A DNA stretch of 5,665 nucleotides from Planctomycetia bacterium (GTDB lineage: Bacteria > Planctomycetota > UBA11346): contig SYDV01000402.1 in assembly GCA_005801395.1 (NCBI GenBank), positions 1 to 5,665 on the forward strand, written 5' to 3'. Of this stretch, positions 1-5,665 are shown one piece after another. The notes under the pieces were generated by a model that saw only the letters and a program-made list of their open reading frames with translations, was not told where the DNA came from and made no database searches. How positions within the stretch are numbered: the stretch's first letter is position 1; every line of letters begins with the position of its first letter. A program made the translations under genes and the position numbers.

Positions 1-35
1 AGAATAAAATCAACACCTAATTTCCCATAAGAACA

Positions 36-938
36 TTAAGTTACCGAAACCATTTTCTGCTGCTTACGATAGGCTGAAGGTGAACAGCCTGCGCGTCGTT
101 TGAAAATAGCATTAAAGTGTGCAAGATTGTTAAATCCTACCGCCAAGGCGATATCAATAATGTTGCGTTCACTGTCGAGCAATAAACGTTGCGCTTCTTG
201 AATACGCAACGTGTGTAGGTAGTTAATAACTGAGGTTCCGGTCAGGCGGGCAAAACGGCGGGCAAACGTTGCTGGTGTGCATCCGCTTAGGCGAATTAAG
301 TCGTCGAGACGGATTTCTGTCGCAAAATATGCCAAGAGATGATCAATAACTCGACCCATAGGCTGGTCTTGTTCGCTGACATTGAGTGCCATTTGAGCGC
401 GCGACGATAATGCCATGGCATCGTGTAGTTGGCCATGATGCAAAATTTCCATTAGCGCAATAAATCGACTGAGACGAACGATTGATGACTGTCCTTCGAA
501 TAACCTCATGTCGTCTTGCAAGCGTTTGGTGGTGATTCCTTGCCAACGCAAACCACGACGCGCATGGCTCCATAACCGTGCGAGCGACGAAAATTCTGGA
601 GAATTAAATAGCGGTGTGTCGATACGAAATTGCAGCGAAACACCTGAACTCTCTCCACGCGCTTTCCAGACATGAGGCACTCCCGAACCCAACAGCAAGC
701 AATCCGGTGCGCTAAAACGACCGCTATGATCACCAACTTGCAACATTCCGTCGCCAGCGGTGATGCAGGTGAGTTCGCAATCTGCATGGGCATGCCAAAG
801 CGAACCCTTGCCGCGAAACGGCATGCGTTGACCGGAGTCATCCAGTACCCACATATCGACTAAGTCGCGTTCCCACAGGAGCACGCGCAAACATTGCCCC
901 AGTTGGGTAGCGGGAAATTCAGTAAAAGGAGCTGCCAT
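36..938 (-). CDS. AraC/XylS-family transcriptional regulator with N-terminal cupin sensor domain
   Basis: A 300-residue DNA-binding regulator, the usual length for the AraC family. Residues about 20-105 look like the cupin-type ligand-binding domain: W48-H49-x-H51-x3-E55-L is the family's typical first motif and G86-V-P-H89-V-W matches the second. Residues about 195-292 form the double helix-turn-helix domain. The first helix pair covers about 210-234 and the second about 260-285, followed by the hallmark G268-F269 ... HFNAIFKRRAG-x-SPSAYR. The stop is TAA (complement of 36-38). The ATG at 936-938 has no clear Shine-Dalgarno sequence, but the cupin domain leaves little room for a later start. 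It is divergent from the dioxygenase gene, the common arrangement for a regulator controlling its neighbour. Activation of the row to the right, and of itself, is inferred. The ligand is unknown; cupin-type AraC proteins often sense sugars or other small organic molecules. The family call is very secure, the target is not. Confidence 0.96.
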   Translation of the reverse strand: MAAPFTEFPATQLGQCLRVLLWERDLVDMWVLDDSGQRMPFRGKGSLWHAHADCELTCITAGDGMLQVGDHSGRFSAPDCLLLGSGVPHVWKARGESSGVSLQFRIDTPLFNSPEFSSLARLWSHARRGLRWQGITTKRLQDDMRLFEGQSSIVRLSRFIALMEILHHGQLHDAMALSSRAQMALNVSEQDQPMGRVIDHLLAYFATEIRLDDLIRLSGCTPATFARRFARLTGTSVINYLHTLRIQEAQRLLLDSERNIIDIALAVGFNNLAHFNAIFKRRAGCSPSAYRKQQKMVSVT

Positions 939-1021
939 ACTGTATTATTATCTCAATTATGGTCACTTTATAACGAACATATGATTAAATACCACTACTT
1001 TCTGGGAATATCCAGGGAGCT

Positions 1022-1027
1022 AGAGGA
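1022..1027 (+). promoter_or_regulatory. Shine-Dalgarno-like AGAGGA upstream of an alternative TTG start
   Basis: AGAGGA lies 6 bases before the TTG at 1034, which is in frame with the dioxygenase and would add 14 residues (MLNVSHIHPSQDVL). It is a stronger Shine-Dalgarno match than the AGGA that serves the ATG at 1076, so the TTG start cannot be excluded. It also lies 13 bases before an ATG at 1041 that opens a 12-codon ORF. Confidence 0.35.
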
Positions 1028-1040
1028 TTAAACTTGCTCA

Positions 1041-1079
1041 ATGTATCTCACATCCACCCCTCCCAGGATGTGCTTATGA
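1041..1079 (+). other. Possible 12-codon leader ORF overlapping the dioxygenase start (ATGA)
   Basis: ATG at 1041 opens a short frame reading MYLTSTPPRMCL and ends at TGA 1077-1079. That stop overlaps the ATG at 1076-1078 in an ATGA arrangement, the classic geometry of translational coupling. The frame differs from that of the dioxygenase. Its Shine-Dalgarno (AGAGGA, 13 bases upstream) is placed too far for strong initiation, and an ORF this short can arise by chance. It is real only if the ATG at 1076, not the TTG at 1034, starts the dioxygenase. Confidence 0.15.
1065..1068 (+). promoter_or_regulatory. Ribosome binding site AGGA supporting the ATG start at 1076
   Basis: AGGA sits 7 bases before ATG 1076, a normal spacing. 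Together with the preference for ATG over TTG this is why the dioxygenase is annotated from 1076. The residues lost relative to the TTG start (1-14) carry no recognisable domain sequence. Confidence 0.45.
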
Positions 1080-1939
1080 ATGCCCCCAGCCAACAACGAA
1101 AAAATCAGCCGACCATCGAAACCTCACGCCGCATTGGCGATGACTACCATGTCTGTGCTAGCGACCGCGACTCGTTCCATAGCCTTGGCTATATTAGTCT
1201 GCCAAAGGTCCTGACTGAAACTGAAGTCTGTGCGATCGAACAAGTATTTGATCGCTTCGCTAACGGTGAAATCCCCGGCATGCGCCGCGACCTCTGCGAC
1301 ATGAGTGGCACTTACAACGACAACTTCAAGGATTTCGCCTTAATCAATGCCATGTTGCCACGTCAGTACCTGCCATCGTTGCAAGGTAATATTTTCGAGC
1401 GCCTCAGCCAATCAATTACTCGACAATTATATGATAAAGATATGGACTATGATTACGACCAATTCTTGAGCAAAAAACCTGGCAAAGCCCGTGCCGCTTT
1501 TGCCATGCACCAAGACATGGGATATTGGCCGGTTGGCACGCCAGACACACGTACCGCAACCTGTTCATTAGCCATCACCGAATCGGTACGGGCTAATGGC
1601 TGCATCTGTTTTGTCCCTGGCTCTCACAAAGCAGCTAAACTGGTTCCACATCGTCCCAAAGGTGCGGCTGACCGTTCCGAATCGCATACCTTAGAAATTG
1701 ATTTACCAGCCAACACGCCCGTCGAATACATCGAAGTCCCGCGCGGCAGTATTACCGTCCACGATGAATGGGTGGTGCATGGCTCTGGTGGGAATACCTC
1801 AGACAAATGGCGTAAAACCTATATCATCGCTTACCGTTCACACGCAACGGTATCGTATGAACGAAGTATTGGTTTTACCCATTCACATAATGACACGGTC
1901 AATTGGAAGACAGCGCTCGATCTTTACCAACCTAAGTAG
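1076..1939 (+). CDS. Phytanoyl-CoA dioxygenase (PhyH) family Fe(II)/2-oxoglutarate-dependent oxygenase
   Basis: Predicted to couple oxidative decarboxylation of 2-oxoglutarate to hydroxylation of a small substrate, using a mononuclear iron centre. It has 287 residues from the ATG, or 301 from the in-frame TTG at 1034; residue numbers here use the longer form. The facial triad is visible: H159-x-D161 in FAMHQDMGYWP and distal H249 in EWVVHGSGGN. R260, 11 residues after that His, fits the 2-oxoglutarate carboxylate-binding arginine. The family motif N188-G-C-I-C-F-V-P-G-S-H197 is also present. The opening F48-x2-LGYISLPKVLT with E64 is the usual start of the fold. No signal peptide is seen, so it should be cytoplasmic. 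It lacks the long FETWHxEDG-type signature of ectoine hydroxylase, so ectD is not assigned. PhyH relatives act on very different substrates (acyl-CoAs, phosphonates, ectoine, natural products) and the substrate cannot be read here. It is the first gene divergent from the AraC regulator. Confidence 0.93.
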   Translation: MNAPSQQRKNQPTIETSRRIGDDYHVCASDRDSFHSLGYISLPKVLTETEVCAIEQVFDRFANGEIPGMRRDLCDMSGTYNDNFKDFALINAMLPRQYLPSLQGNIFERLSQSITRQLYDKDMDYDYDQFLSKKPGKARAAFAMHQDMGYWPVGTPDTRTATCSLAITESVRANGCICFVPGSHKAAKLVPHRPKGAADRSESHTLEIDLPANTPVEYIEVPRGSITVHDEWVVHGSGGNTSDKWRKTYIIAYRSHATVSYERSIGFTHSHNDTVNWKTALDLYQPK

Positions 1940-1983
1940 CAATATTGCCATAACGATTGCATCCTTCCATTGTTCTTTTGCGT

Positions 1984-1997
1984 GAGTTAAGAGTTAA
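1984..1997. repeat. Tandem heptamer GAGTTAA x2
   Basis: Two exact, directly abutting copies of GAGTTAA at 1984-1990 and 1991-1997. The 7-base period is shorter than a helical turn, so a two-site operator bound on one DNA face is unlikely. It may be chance in AT-rich DNA. Confidence 0.5.
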
Positions 1998-1998
1998 T

Positions 1999-2071
1999 GC
2001 TTCTCTCGGTTACCATATTTCGATAACGCATTTCAAATCATGGAAGCGTTTAGGCTTTCTCGGTTATGATA
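1999..2071. repeat. Imperfect direct repeat GCTT(C)TCTCGGTTAnnATA, two copies
   Basis: Copy one is 1999-2017 and copy two is 2054-2071. They share GCTT, TCTCGGTTA and ATA, and differ by one extra C in copy one and by CC against TG. The copies start 55 bases apart, with the shared TCTCGGTTA cores 54 bases apart, close to five helical turns, so proteins bound to them would face the same side. Copy two runs into the candidate -10 element. Candidate operator pair or duplicated promoter; the function is inference. Confidence 0.45.
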
Positions 2072-2078
2072 ATCCACT

Positions 2079-2083
2079 AAGGG
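2079..2083 (+). promoter_or_regulatory. Ribosome binding site AAGGG for the DUF1501 gene
   Basis: AAGGG lies 7 bases before ATG 2091 and supports that start over the in-frame ATG at 2100. This matters because the resulting protein has an unusually long segment before its twin-arginine motif. Confidence 0.5.
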
Positions 2084-2090
2084 CTCACCT

Positions 2091-3629
2091 ATGAAAAAAA
2101 TGAAGCCGAGTAAAAGTCAGACCCAAAGTGCTCCCATCACCACAGGCGGGCGCCAAACTGAGCGATCGATTGCGGTAAATCTAACCACCTCTTCGCGTCC
2201 AGCGGCTCCCCTGCCGACCAGTCTCTCATGCCTCACTCGCCGCCATTTACTTGGCCAAATGGCAGCGGGTATTTCATGCGTAGCGCTATCAAGCTTGCTG
2301 CTGAATGAAGCAAGCGCAGCCATTCCACAAAAGCTCCATTTTCCGGCTAAAGCAAAACAGGTGTTACAAATATTTTGCCCAGGTGCTGCGTCACACGTGG
2401 ATCTGTGGGATCATAAACCCATGTTAGAAAAATTTGATGGCACCCCAATGCCGGGTGGCGAAGAAGAGGCTAGCTTCCAGGGTAAAAATGGTAATTTAAT
2501 GCGTTCGCCTTGGCCATTTATGCCCGCTGGGAAAAGCGGGAAAATGATCTCGTCACAATTGCCTTTTATGGCAAAGCATGTTGATGACATGGCTTTTATT
2601 CATTCCATGGTTTCGCGCACCAATACCCATGGCCCTGGGTGCATCGCGATGAATTCTTGTTTCACGCGCGAAGGATACCCCAGCGCTGGCTCGTGGATGA
2701 GTTACGCACTTGGCAGTCTGAATGACAATTTGCCGACCTACATTGCCATTCAGGATATCCGTGGAGAACCGCCCAACGGAAAAGCCAATTGGGGTAATGG
2801 ATTTCTGCCGGCGCAATATCAAGGAGTCACGATGTCAGCGCAACATCCGTTGCGTAATTTGGCTCGTCCATCGACCATCAGCGCGAATGAAGATCGGGCG
2901 ACAAGAGAATTTTTACAACAAATTAACCACGGCCACGCTCAAACCCATCAGGGAAACGATGAATTAACTGCCCGTATCGCTGCGTATGAATTAGCAGCAA
3001 AGATGCAACTTGCGGCGCCTGAAGTCAGTGACCTGTCGCGCGAACCACAACACGTCCACGAACACTACGGCACCACTGATGCGAATCCGTTGAAAGCTGC
3101 CTATGCTCGCAATTGTTTGCTGACACGTCGCTACCTCGAACAAGGGGTGCGCTACGTTAGTTTGTATTGTGCATCTCGCGCCAGCAACGTCGACGGTCTT
3201 CTCAATTGGGACGCTCATAAAACATTGAAATCGGATTATGACCGCCATTGCCCCGTCTTCGATCAACCTACAGCGGCATTACTAAGCGATATGAAACAAC
3301 GTGGCCTACTTGATCAAACATTGGTCATTTGGGGTACTGAGTTTGGCCGCATGCCAACCCATCAACAAGGAACCACTGGTCGCGACCATAATCCAGATGC
3401 TTTTACCACGTGGATGATGGGCGCAGGGATAAAAGGCGGCACCACCTACGGTGCCACAGATGATTTTGGCCGCCGCAGCGTAGAGGACATCACCAGTGTG
3501 TACGATTATTACGCCACCGTCTTACACTTACTCGGTGTCGATCACGAACGATTAACCTATTATCATAATGGAGCCGCACGTCGTTTGACGGATGTTCACG
3601 GACATGTCCTAAGTAAAATTTTAACCTAA
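2091..3629 (+). CDS. Tat-exported DUF1501 domain protein (alkaline phosphatase/sulfatase-like fold)
   Basis: A 512-residue protein, typical in length for DUF1501, a family of exported proteins of unknown activity related in fold to alkaline phosphatases and sulfatases. The twin-arginine motif T49-R50-R51-H-L-L is followed by a hydrophobic stretch (about 54-71) and a likely cleavage site near A74-S75-A76. Family landmarks follow in order: CPGAASHVDLWDHKP (96-110, with H102 and D104), N178-T-H180-GPG, the G200-S-W-M-S-Y-A-LGS block, NLPTYIAI (213-220), N372-W-D-A-H376, WGTEFGRMP (414-422), GRDHNP (430-435, with D432 and H433) and the end block GGTTYGATDDFG to LTDVHGHV. The Asp/His residues are candidate metal ligands; whether the protein is catalytic is unknown. 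The 48 residues before the twin arginines are Ser/Thr/Pro-rich and longer than usual. The PSCyt gene starts 8 bases downstream, so the two products probably work together outside the inner membrane. Family assignment is very secure. Confidence 0.95.
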   Translation: MKKMKPSKSQTQSAPITTGGRQTERSIAVNLTTSSRPAAPLPTSLSCLTRRHLLGQMAAGISCVALSSLLLNEASAAIPQKLHFPAKAKQVLQIFCPGAASHVDLWDHKPMLEKFDGTPMPGGEEEASFQGKNGNLMRSPWPFMPAGKSGKMISSQLPFMAKHVDDMAFIHSMVSRTNTHGPGCIAMNSCFTREGYPSAGSWMSYALGSLNDNLPTYIAIQDIRGEPPNGKANWGNGFLPAQYQGVTMSAQHPLRNLARPSTISANEDRATREFLQQINHGHAQTHQGNDELTARIAAYELAAKMQLAAPEVSDLSREPQHVHEHYGTTDANPLKAAYARNCLLTRRYLEQGVRYVSLYCASRASNVDGLLNWDAHKTLKSDYDRHCPVFDQPTAALLSDMKQRGLLDQTLVIWGTEFGRMPTHQQGTTGRDHNPDAFTTWMMGAGIKGGTTYGATDDFGRRSVEDITSVYDYYATVLHLLGVDHERLTYYHNGAARRLTDVHGHVLSKILT

Positions 3630-3637
3630 GACTCACC

Positions 3638-5665
3638 ATGAAAATACTTCACTTCGGCTTGATCTGGTTATCTACGGTGCTCTCGTTGATATCCAGCGAA
3701 CAATCGAATATCCAATTTTTCGAACAGCGGGTGCGTCCCGTTCTGGTCGAACATTGTTATTCCTGCCACAGCATCGAGGCTAAAAAATTAAAAGGGAATT
3801 TATATCTCGACAGTAAAGCGGGGTGGGAGAAAGGCGGCGATAGCGATAAACCCGTCATCGTTCCTGGGAAACCAGAAGACAGCCTCCTTATACGCAGTAT
3901 TCAACACCTCGAAGCCGACTTGGAGATGCCGCCGAAAAAACCAAAGTTATCTGATGATGTCATTGCCGATTTGATCACGTGGGTAAAAATGGGCGCGCCA
4001 GATCCTCGGGATGGAATAAAGACCGAAGCCAAGCGCGGCGATAAAACCTGGTGGTCACTGCAACCACTCAAAAAAGATTTCGCTCATAACAACATTGATG
4101 ACTTCATTGTCGCTCAACTCACTGAAAAGAAACTCGCACTCAATCCACCAGCTGATCCACGCGTACTGATTCGCCGCATGTCCTATGATGTGATTGGCCT
4201 TCCGCCGACACCAGCGGAAACAGAAACTTTTGTCAAAGCGCATCAGGCAAATCAAAGCCAGGCCATTACGGGTTTGGTCGATCGCCTACTTGCTTCGCAA
4301 CGTTACGGGGAACGTTGGGGCCGACATTGGTTGGATGTCATTCGCTTTGGCGAAAGTAATGGTTTTGAGCGTAATTTCGTGATCGATGATTTGTGGCCTT
4401 TTCGCGATTACGTCATTAAGTCCATCAACAACGATAAGCCATTCAATCAATTTATTATTGAACACCTCGCGGGTGACGTAATTGGAAAAGATGATCCTGC
4501 AGTAGAAATAGGAAGCGCATTCCTGGTCGCTGGTCCTTACGATGATGTTGGTAATCAAAGCATCGTCGCCCAAAAAAACATCCGCGCGGCAACCATTGAC
4601 GACATGATTACGGCAACCGGCAGCGCCTTCCTTGGCCTCACTATTAACTGCGCCCGCTGCCACAACCATAAATTCGACCCTATTCCCACCGAAGATTATT
4701 ACCGACTACGCGCTGCCTTTGAAGGCGTAAAGCATGGTCGTCGCGTTATCGCCACGAAGGATGAACGTGCGACCTATGCCGCGGCCACCAACCCGCTTAA
4801 TCAACAATTGAAACAACTAACCGCTGAACGCGATGCTCTTAATAAAAACATTGATGAACGTGCCAAAAATGAATTGACCAAACGCACCCCGACGCGGGCG
4901 AAGATCGACCCGCTCCACACCGAAGAACGCTTCGCACCTGTTCAAGCTCGTCAGGTAAAATTTATTATTCATGCACTGACCTCCACCGATAAAAATAACG
5001 ACAAAGATGGAGCAAACATAAAAACTATCGGTAAAAAGGGTCGGCTCAGCGAATTTGAAGTCTGGAGCTCTGGCGCTCAAAGCCGTAATGTCGCCCTCGC
5101 ATCTAATGGTGGTAAAGCCGAAGGTGCACGCTCATCGGTCGCAGAAGATTTCCCCGAAGCGTATGGTCCACAGTTTACCATCGACGGTCGGCACGGTGAA
5201 CAATGGTTTATTGGTGATCCAGCGGAACTGACGATCACCTTCGCTGAAGTAGAGACCATTGATCGCGTCGTTTTCAGCAATGCTTTGGGCGAGAATGACA
5301 AAGCCAAAGAAGATCAAAAGAACAATTTACAAACCAAAGGCGGCACTCCTTGCGACTATGATATTCAAGTGTCCAACGACGGAAAAAACTGGCACAGCGT
5401 AGCCAATAGCGACGACCGCGAGCCCTGGACACCCGCACATGGAATTGAACGCATTCGTCAAACCATGGTCACCACAGAGGAACAACAACACCTTATTGAA
5501 TTAAGCAAACAGATAACGAAAATTCAAACGCAAATTAATCGTATTCCTAAACTACTAGAAATCTGGGCCGGTACCTATTCCGAACCCAAAGAACCTACCT
5601 ATATTCACAGAGGTGGCGATCCCATGAAACCTGGAGCTGCCGTGGTTCCTGCAAGTCTCAGCGTG
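3638..5665 (+). CDS. PSCyt1-DUF1549-DUF1553 cytochrome-like exported protein with discoidin-like insert (partial, 3' end cut by window)
   Basis: An open frame of 676 codons with no stop before the window edge; the C-terminal DUF1553 (PSD1) domain is only begun. Residues 1-20 form a Sec-type signal peptide (MKILHFGLIWLSTVLSLISS). PSCyt1 (planctomycete cytochrome c) covers about 25-125, with C40-Y-S-C43-H44 for covalent haem and M97-P-P, a likely axial-ligand motif. DUF1549 covers about 150-365: RR-x-SYDVIGLPPTPAE (179-194), R222-Y-G-E-R-W-G-R-H-W-L-D, PFNQFIIEHLAGD (268-280) and a second CxxCH at C338-A-R-C341-H342-NHKFDPI. A helical, coiled-coil-like segment (about 387-412), a discoidin-like insert (about 434-591) and another helix (about 612-638) follow. 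DUF1553 then opens with TYIHRGGDP (654-661). It probably acts in the periplasm or at the cell surface, with electron transfer through haem c inferred. The Shine-Dalgarno is weak, as expected for a gene translated after a neighbour 8 bases upstream. A whole protein of this family usually approaches 900-1100 residues. Confidence 0.95.
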   Translation, partial: MKILHFGLIWLSTVLSLISSEQSNIQFFEQRVRPVLVEHCYSCHSIEAKKLKGNLYLDSKAGWEKGGDSDKPVIVPGKPEDSLLIRSIQHLEADLEMPPKKPKLSDDVIADLITWVKMGAPDPRDGIKTEAKRGDKTWWSLQPLKKDFAHNNIDDFIVAQLTEKKLALNPPADPRVLIRRMSYDVIGLPPTPAETETFVKAHQANQSQAITGLVDRLLASQRYGERWGRHWLDVIRFGESNGFERNFVIDDLWPFRDYVIKSINNDKPFNQFIIEHLAGDVIGKDDPAVEIGSAFLVAGPYDDVGNQSIVAQKNIRAATIDDMITATGSAFLGLTINCARCHNHKFDPIPTEDYYRLRAAFEGVKHGRRVIATKDERATYAAATNPLNQQLKQLTAERDALNKNIDERAKNELTKRTPTRAKIDPLHTEERFAPVQARQVKFIIHALTSTDKNNDKDGANIKTIGKKGRLSEFEVWSSGAQSRNVALASNGGKAEGARSSVAEDFPEAYGPQFTIDGRHGEQWFIGDPAELTITFAEVETIDRVVFSNALGENDKAKEDQKNNLQTKGGTPCDYDIQVSNDGKNWHSVANSDDREPWTPAHGIERIRQTMVTTEEQQHLIELSKQITKIQTQINRIPKLLEIWAGTYSEPKEPTYIHRGGDPMKPGAAVVPASLSV
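4937..5410 (+). other. Discoidin (F5/8 type C)-like domain encoded inside the PSCyt gene
   Basis: Residues about 434-591 of the PSCyt protein. The core reads N484-V-A-L-A-S, then F513-T-I-D-G-R with W523 (the 'A-V-D-G-x-x-x-W' type motif), a strand pair LTITFAEVETIDRVVFSN (531-548) and Y574-D-I-Q-V-S-N-D-G-K-N-W585, the most recognisable discoidin strand. Ahead of this core lies ARQVKFIIHA (437-446) and LSEFEVWSSG (470-479), which resemble the strands that normally close such a domain. Discoidin-like modules usually bind carbohydrate or surface polymers, so this part may anchor or target the cytochrome. The assignment is by motif only. Confidence 0.7.

Larger units (their letters stand above)
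939..1075. promoter_or_regulatory. Divergent control region between regulator and dioxygenase
   Basis: This AT-rich stretch must hold the promoters of both divergent genes and probably the AraC-protein operator. Candidate plus-strand -10 boxes are TATGAT at 980-985 and TATAAC at 969-974, but neither has a good TTGACA-like partner at 16-18 bases. On the minus strand there are -10-like words around 951-962 (CATAAT) and 945-952 (GATAAT), again without a convincing -35. Weak -35 elements would fit activator-dependent promoters, which is expected of AraC targets, but this is inference. No clear inverted or direct repeat long enough to name as an operator was seen. Confidence 0.45.
1940..2090 (+). 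promoter_or_regulatory. Intergenic region with candidate promoter for the DUF1501-PSCyt operon
   Basis: This 151-base gap is long for a simple operon junction, so a second promoter is plausible. It holds an exact tandem heptamer (1984-1997), a pair of near-identical 18-19-base repeats (1999-2017 and 2054-2071) and a -10-like run TATGATAAT at 2065-2073, just after the second copy's core. No good TTGACA box lies at the standard distance. After the dioxygenase stop there is a palindrome GCAATATTGC (1939-1948) but no T-tract, so no intrinsic terminator is called and read-through from the dioxygenase remains possible. Confidence 0.4.

Noticed and set aside
672..863. Plus-strand 63-codon frame opposite the AraC gene
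   Set aside because: It is antisense to the cupin domain region of a well-supported gene and has no recognisable motif.
1076..1939. Assignment of the dioxygenase as ectoine hydroxylase (ectD) or a phosphonate hydroxylase
   Set aside because: Only general PhyH motifs are present, the ectoine hydroxylase signature around the HxD motif is absent, and no ectoine or phosphonate genes are nearby.
1939..1960. GCAATATTGC palindrome and a 5-base inverted repeat (GCAAT ... ATTGC) right after the dioxygenase stop, as a terminator
   Set aside because: The palindrome has no loop, the longer stem is only 5 bases and AT-rich, and no T-run follows.
970..2028. Hexamer ATAACG at 970-975, 1950-1955 and 2023-2028, in both upstream regions, as an AraC-protein half-site
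   Set aside because: The same hexamer also occurs inside coding sequence (for example near 4994 and 5515), and the flanking bases of the three intergenic copies do not agree.
2091..3629. Annotation of the DUF1501 protein as a true sulfatase
   Set aside because: It lacks the C/S-x-P-x-R formylglycine motif of type I sulfatases; only the distant fold relationship applies.
4286..5317. Minus-strand open frames of 76-127 codons opposite the right-hand part of the window
   Set aside because: They lie antisense to the PSCyt frame, which has clear family motifs throughout. None has a recognisable domain or ribosome binding site.

Overview
The window holds four protein genes. A minus-strand AraC-type regulator (36-938) is divergent from a plus-strand row of a PhyH-type Fe(II)/2-oxoglutarate dioxygenase (1076-1939), a Tat-exported DUF1501 protein (2091-3629) and a large periplasmic PSCyt1/DUF1549/DUF1553 cytochrome-like protein (3638-5665). 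The last gene runs off the right edge. No RNA gene, insertion sequence, CRISPR array, phage gene or convincing terminator was found.

Organism: the DUF1501 plus PSCyt1/DUF1549/DUF1553 pair is a hallmark of the Planctomycetes-Verrucomicrobia-Lentisphaerae group, where genomes often carry many paralogous copies. Base composition looks moderate (roughly half GC by eye, not computed) and similar across all four genes, so nothing suggests a recent foreign insert. Planctomycetes and Verrucomicrobia cannot be told apart from this sequence, and some other environmental phyla also carry the pair.

Layout: positions 1-35 hold nothing recognisable. The regulator and the dioxygenase share a short divergent control region (939-1075). 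A 151-base gap (1940-2090) separates the dioxygenase from DUF1501 and carries two kinds of short direct repeat and a -10-like element, so the last two genes may have their own promoter. DUF1501 and the PSCyt gene are 8 bases apart and are almost certainly co-transcribed.

How they may work together (inference): the AraC protein, with a cupin-like sensor domain, would respond to a small ligand and control the neighbouring genes. The dioxygenase has no signal peptide and would hydroxylate a substrate in the cytoplasm. The DUF1501 protein (alkaline phosphatase/sulfatase-like fold, Tat route) and the PSCyt protein (Sec route, two CxxCH haem sites, a discoidin-like carbohydrate-binding-type insert) would act together outside the inner membrane. 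A ligand-inducible catabolic cassette for a sugar- or polymer-derived compound is the simplest reading. The biochemical function of the DUF1501/DUF1549/DUF1553 proteins is not established, so substrate and reaction remain open. The most distinctive structure is a discoidin-like domain whose strands appear in circularly permuted order and which sits between two predicted coiled-coil helices of the PSCyt protein.
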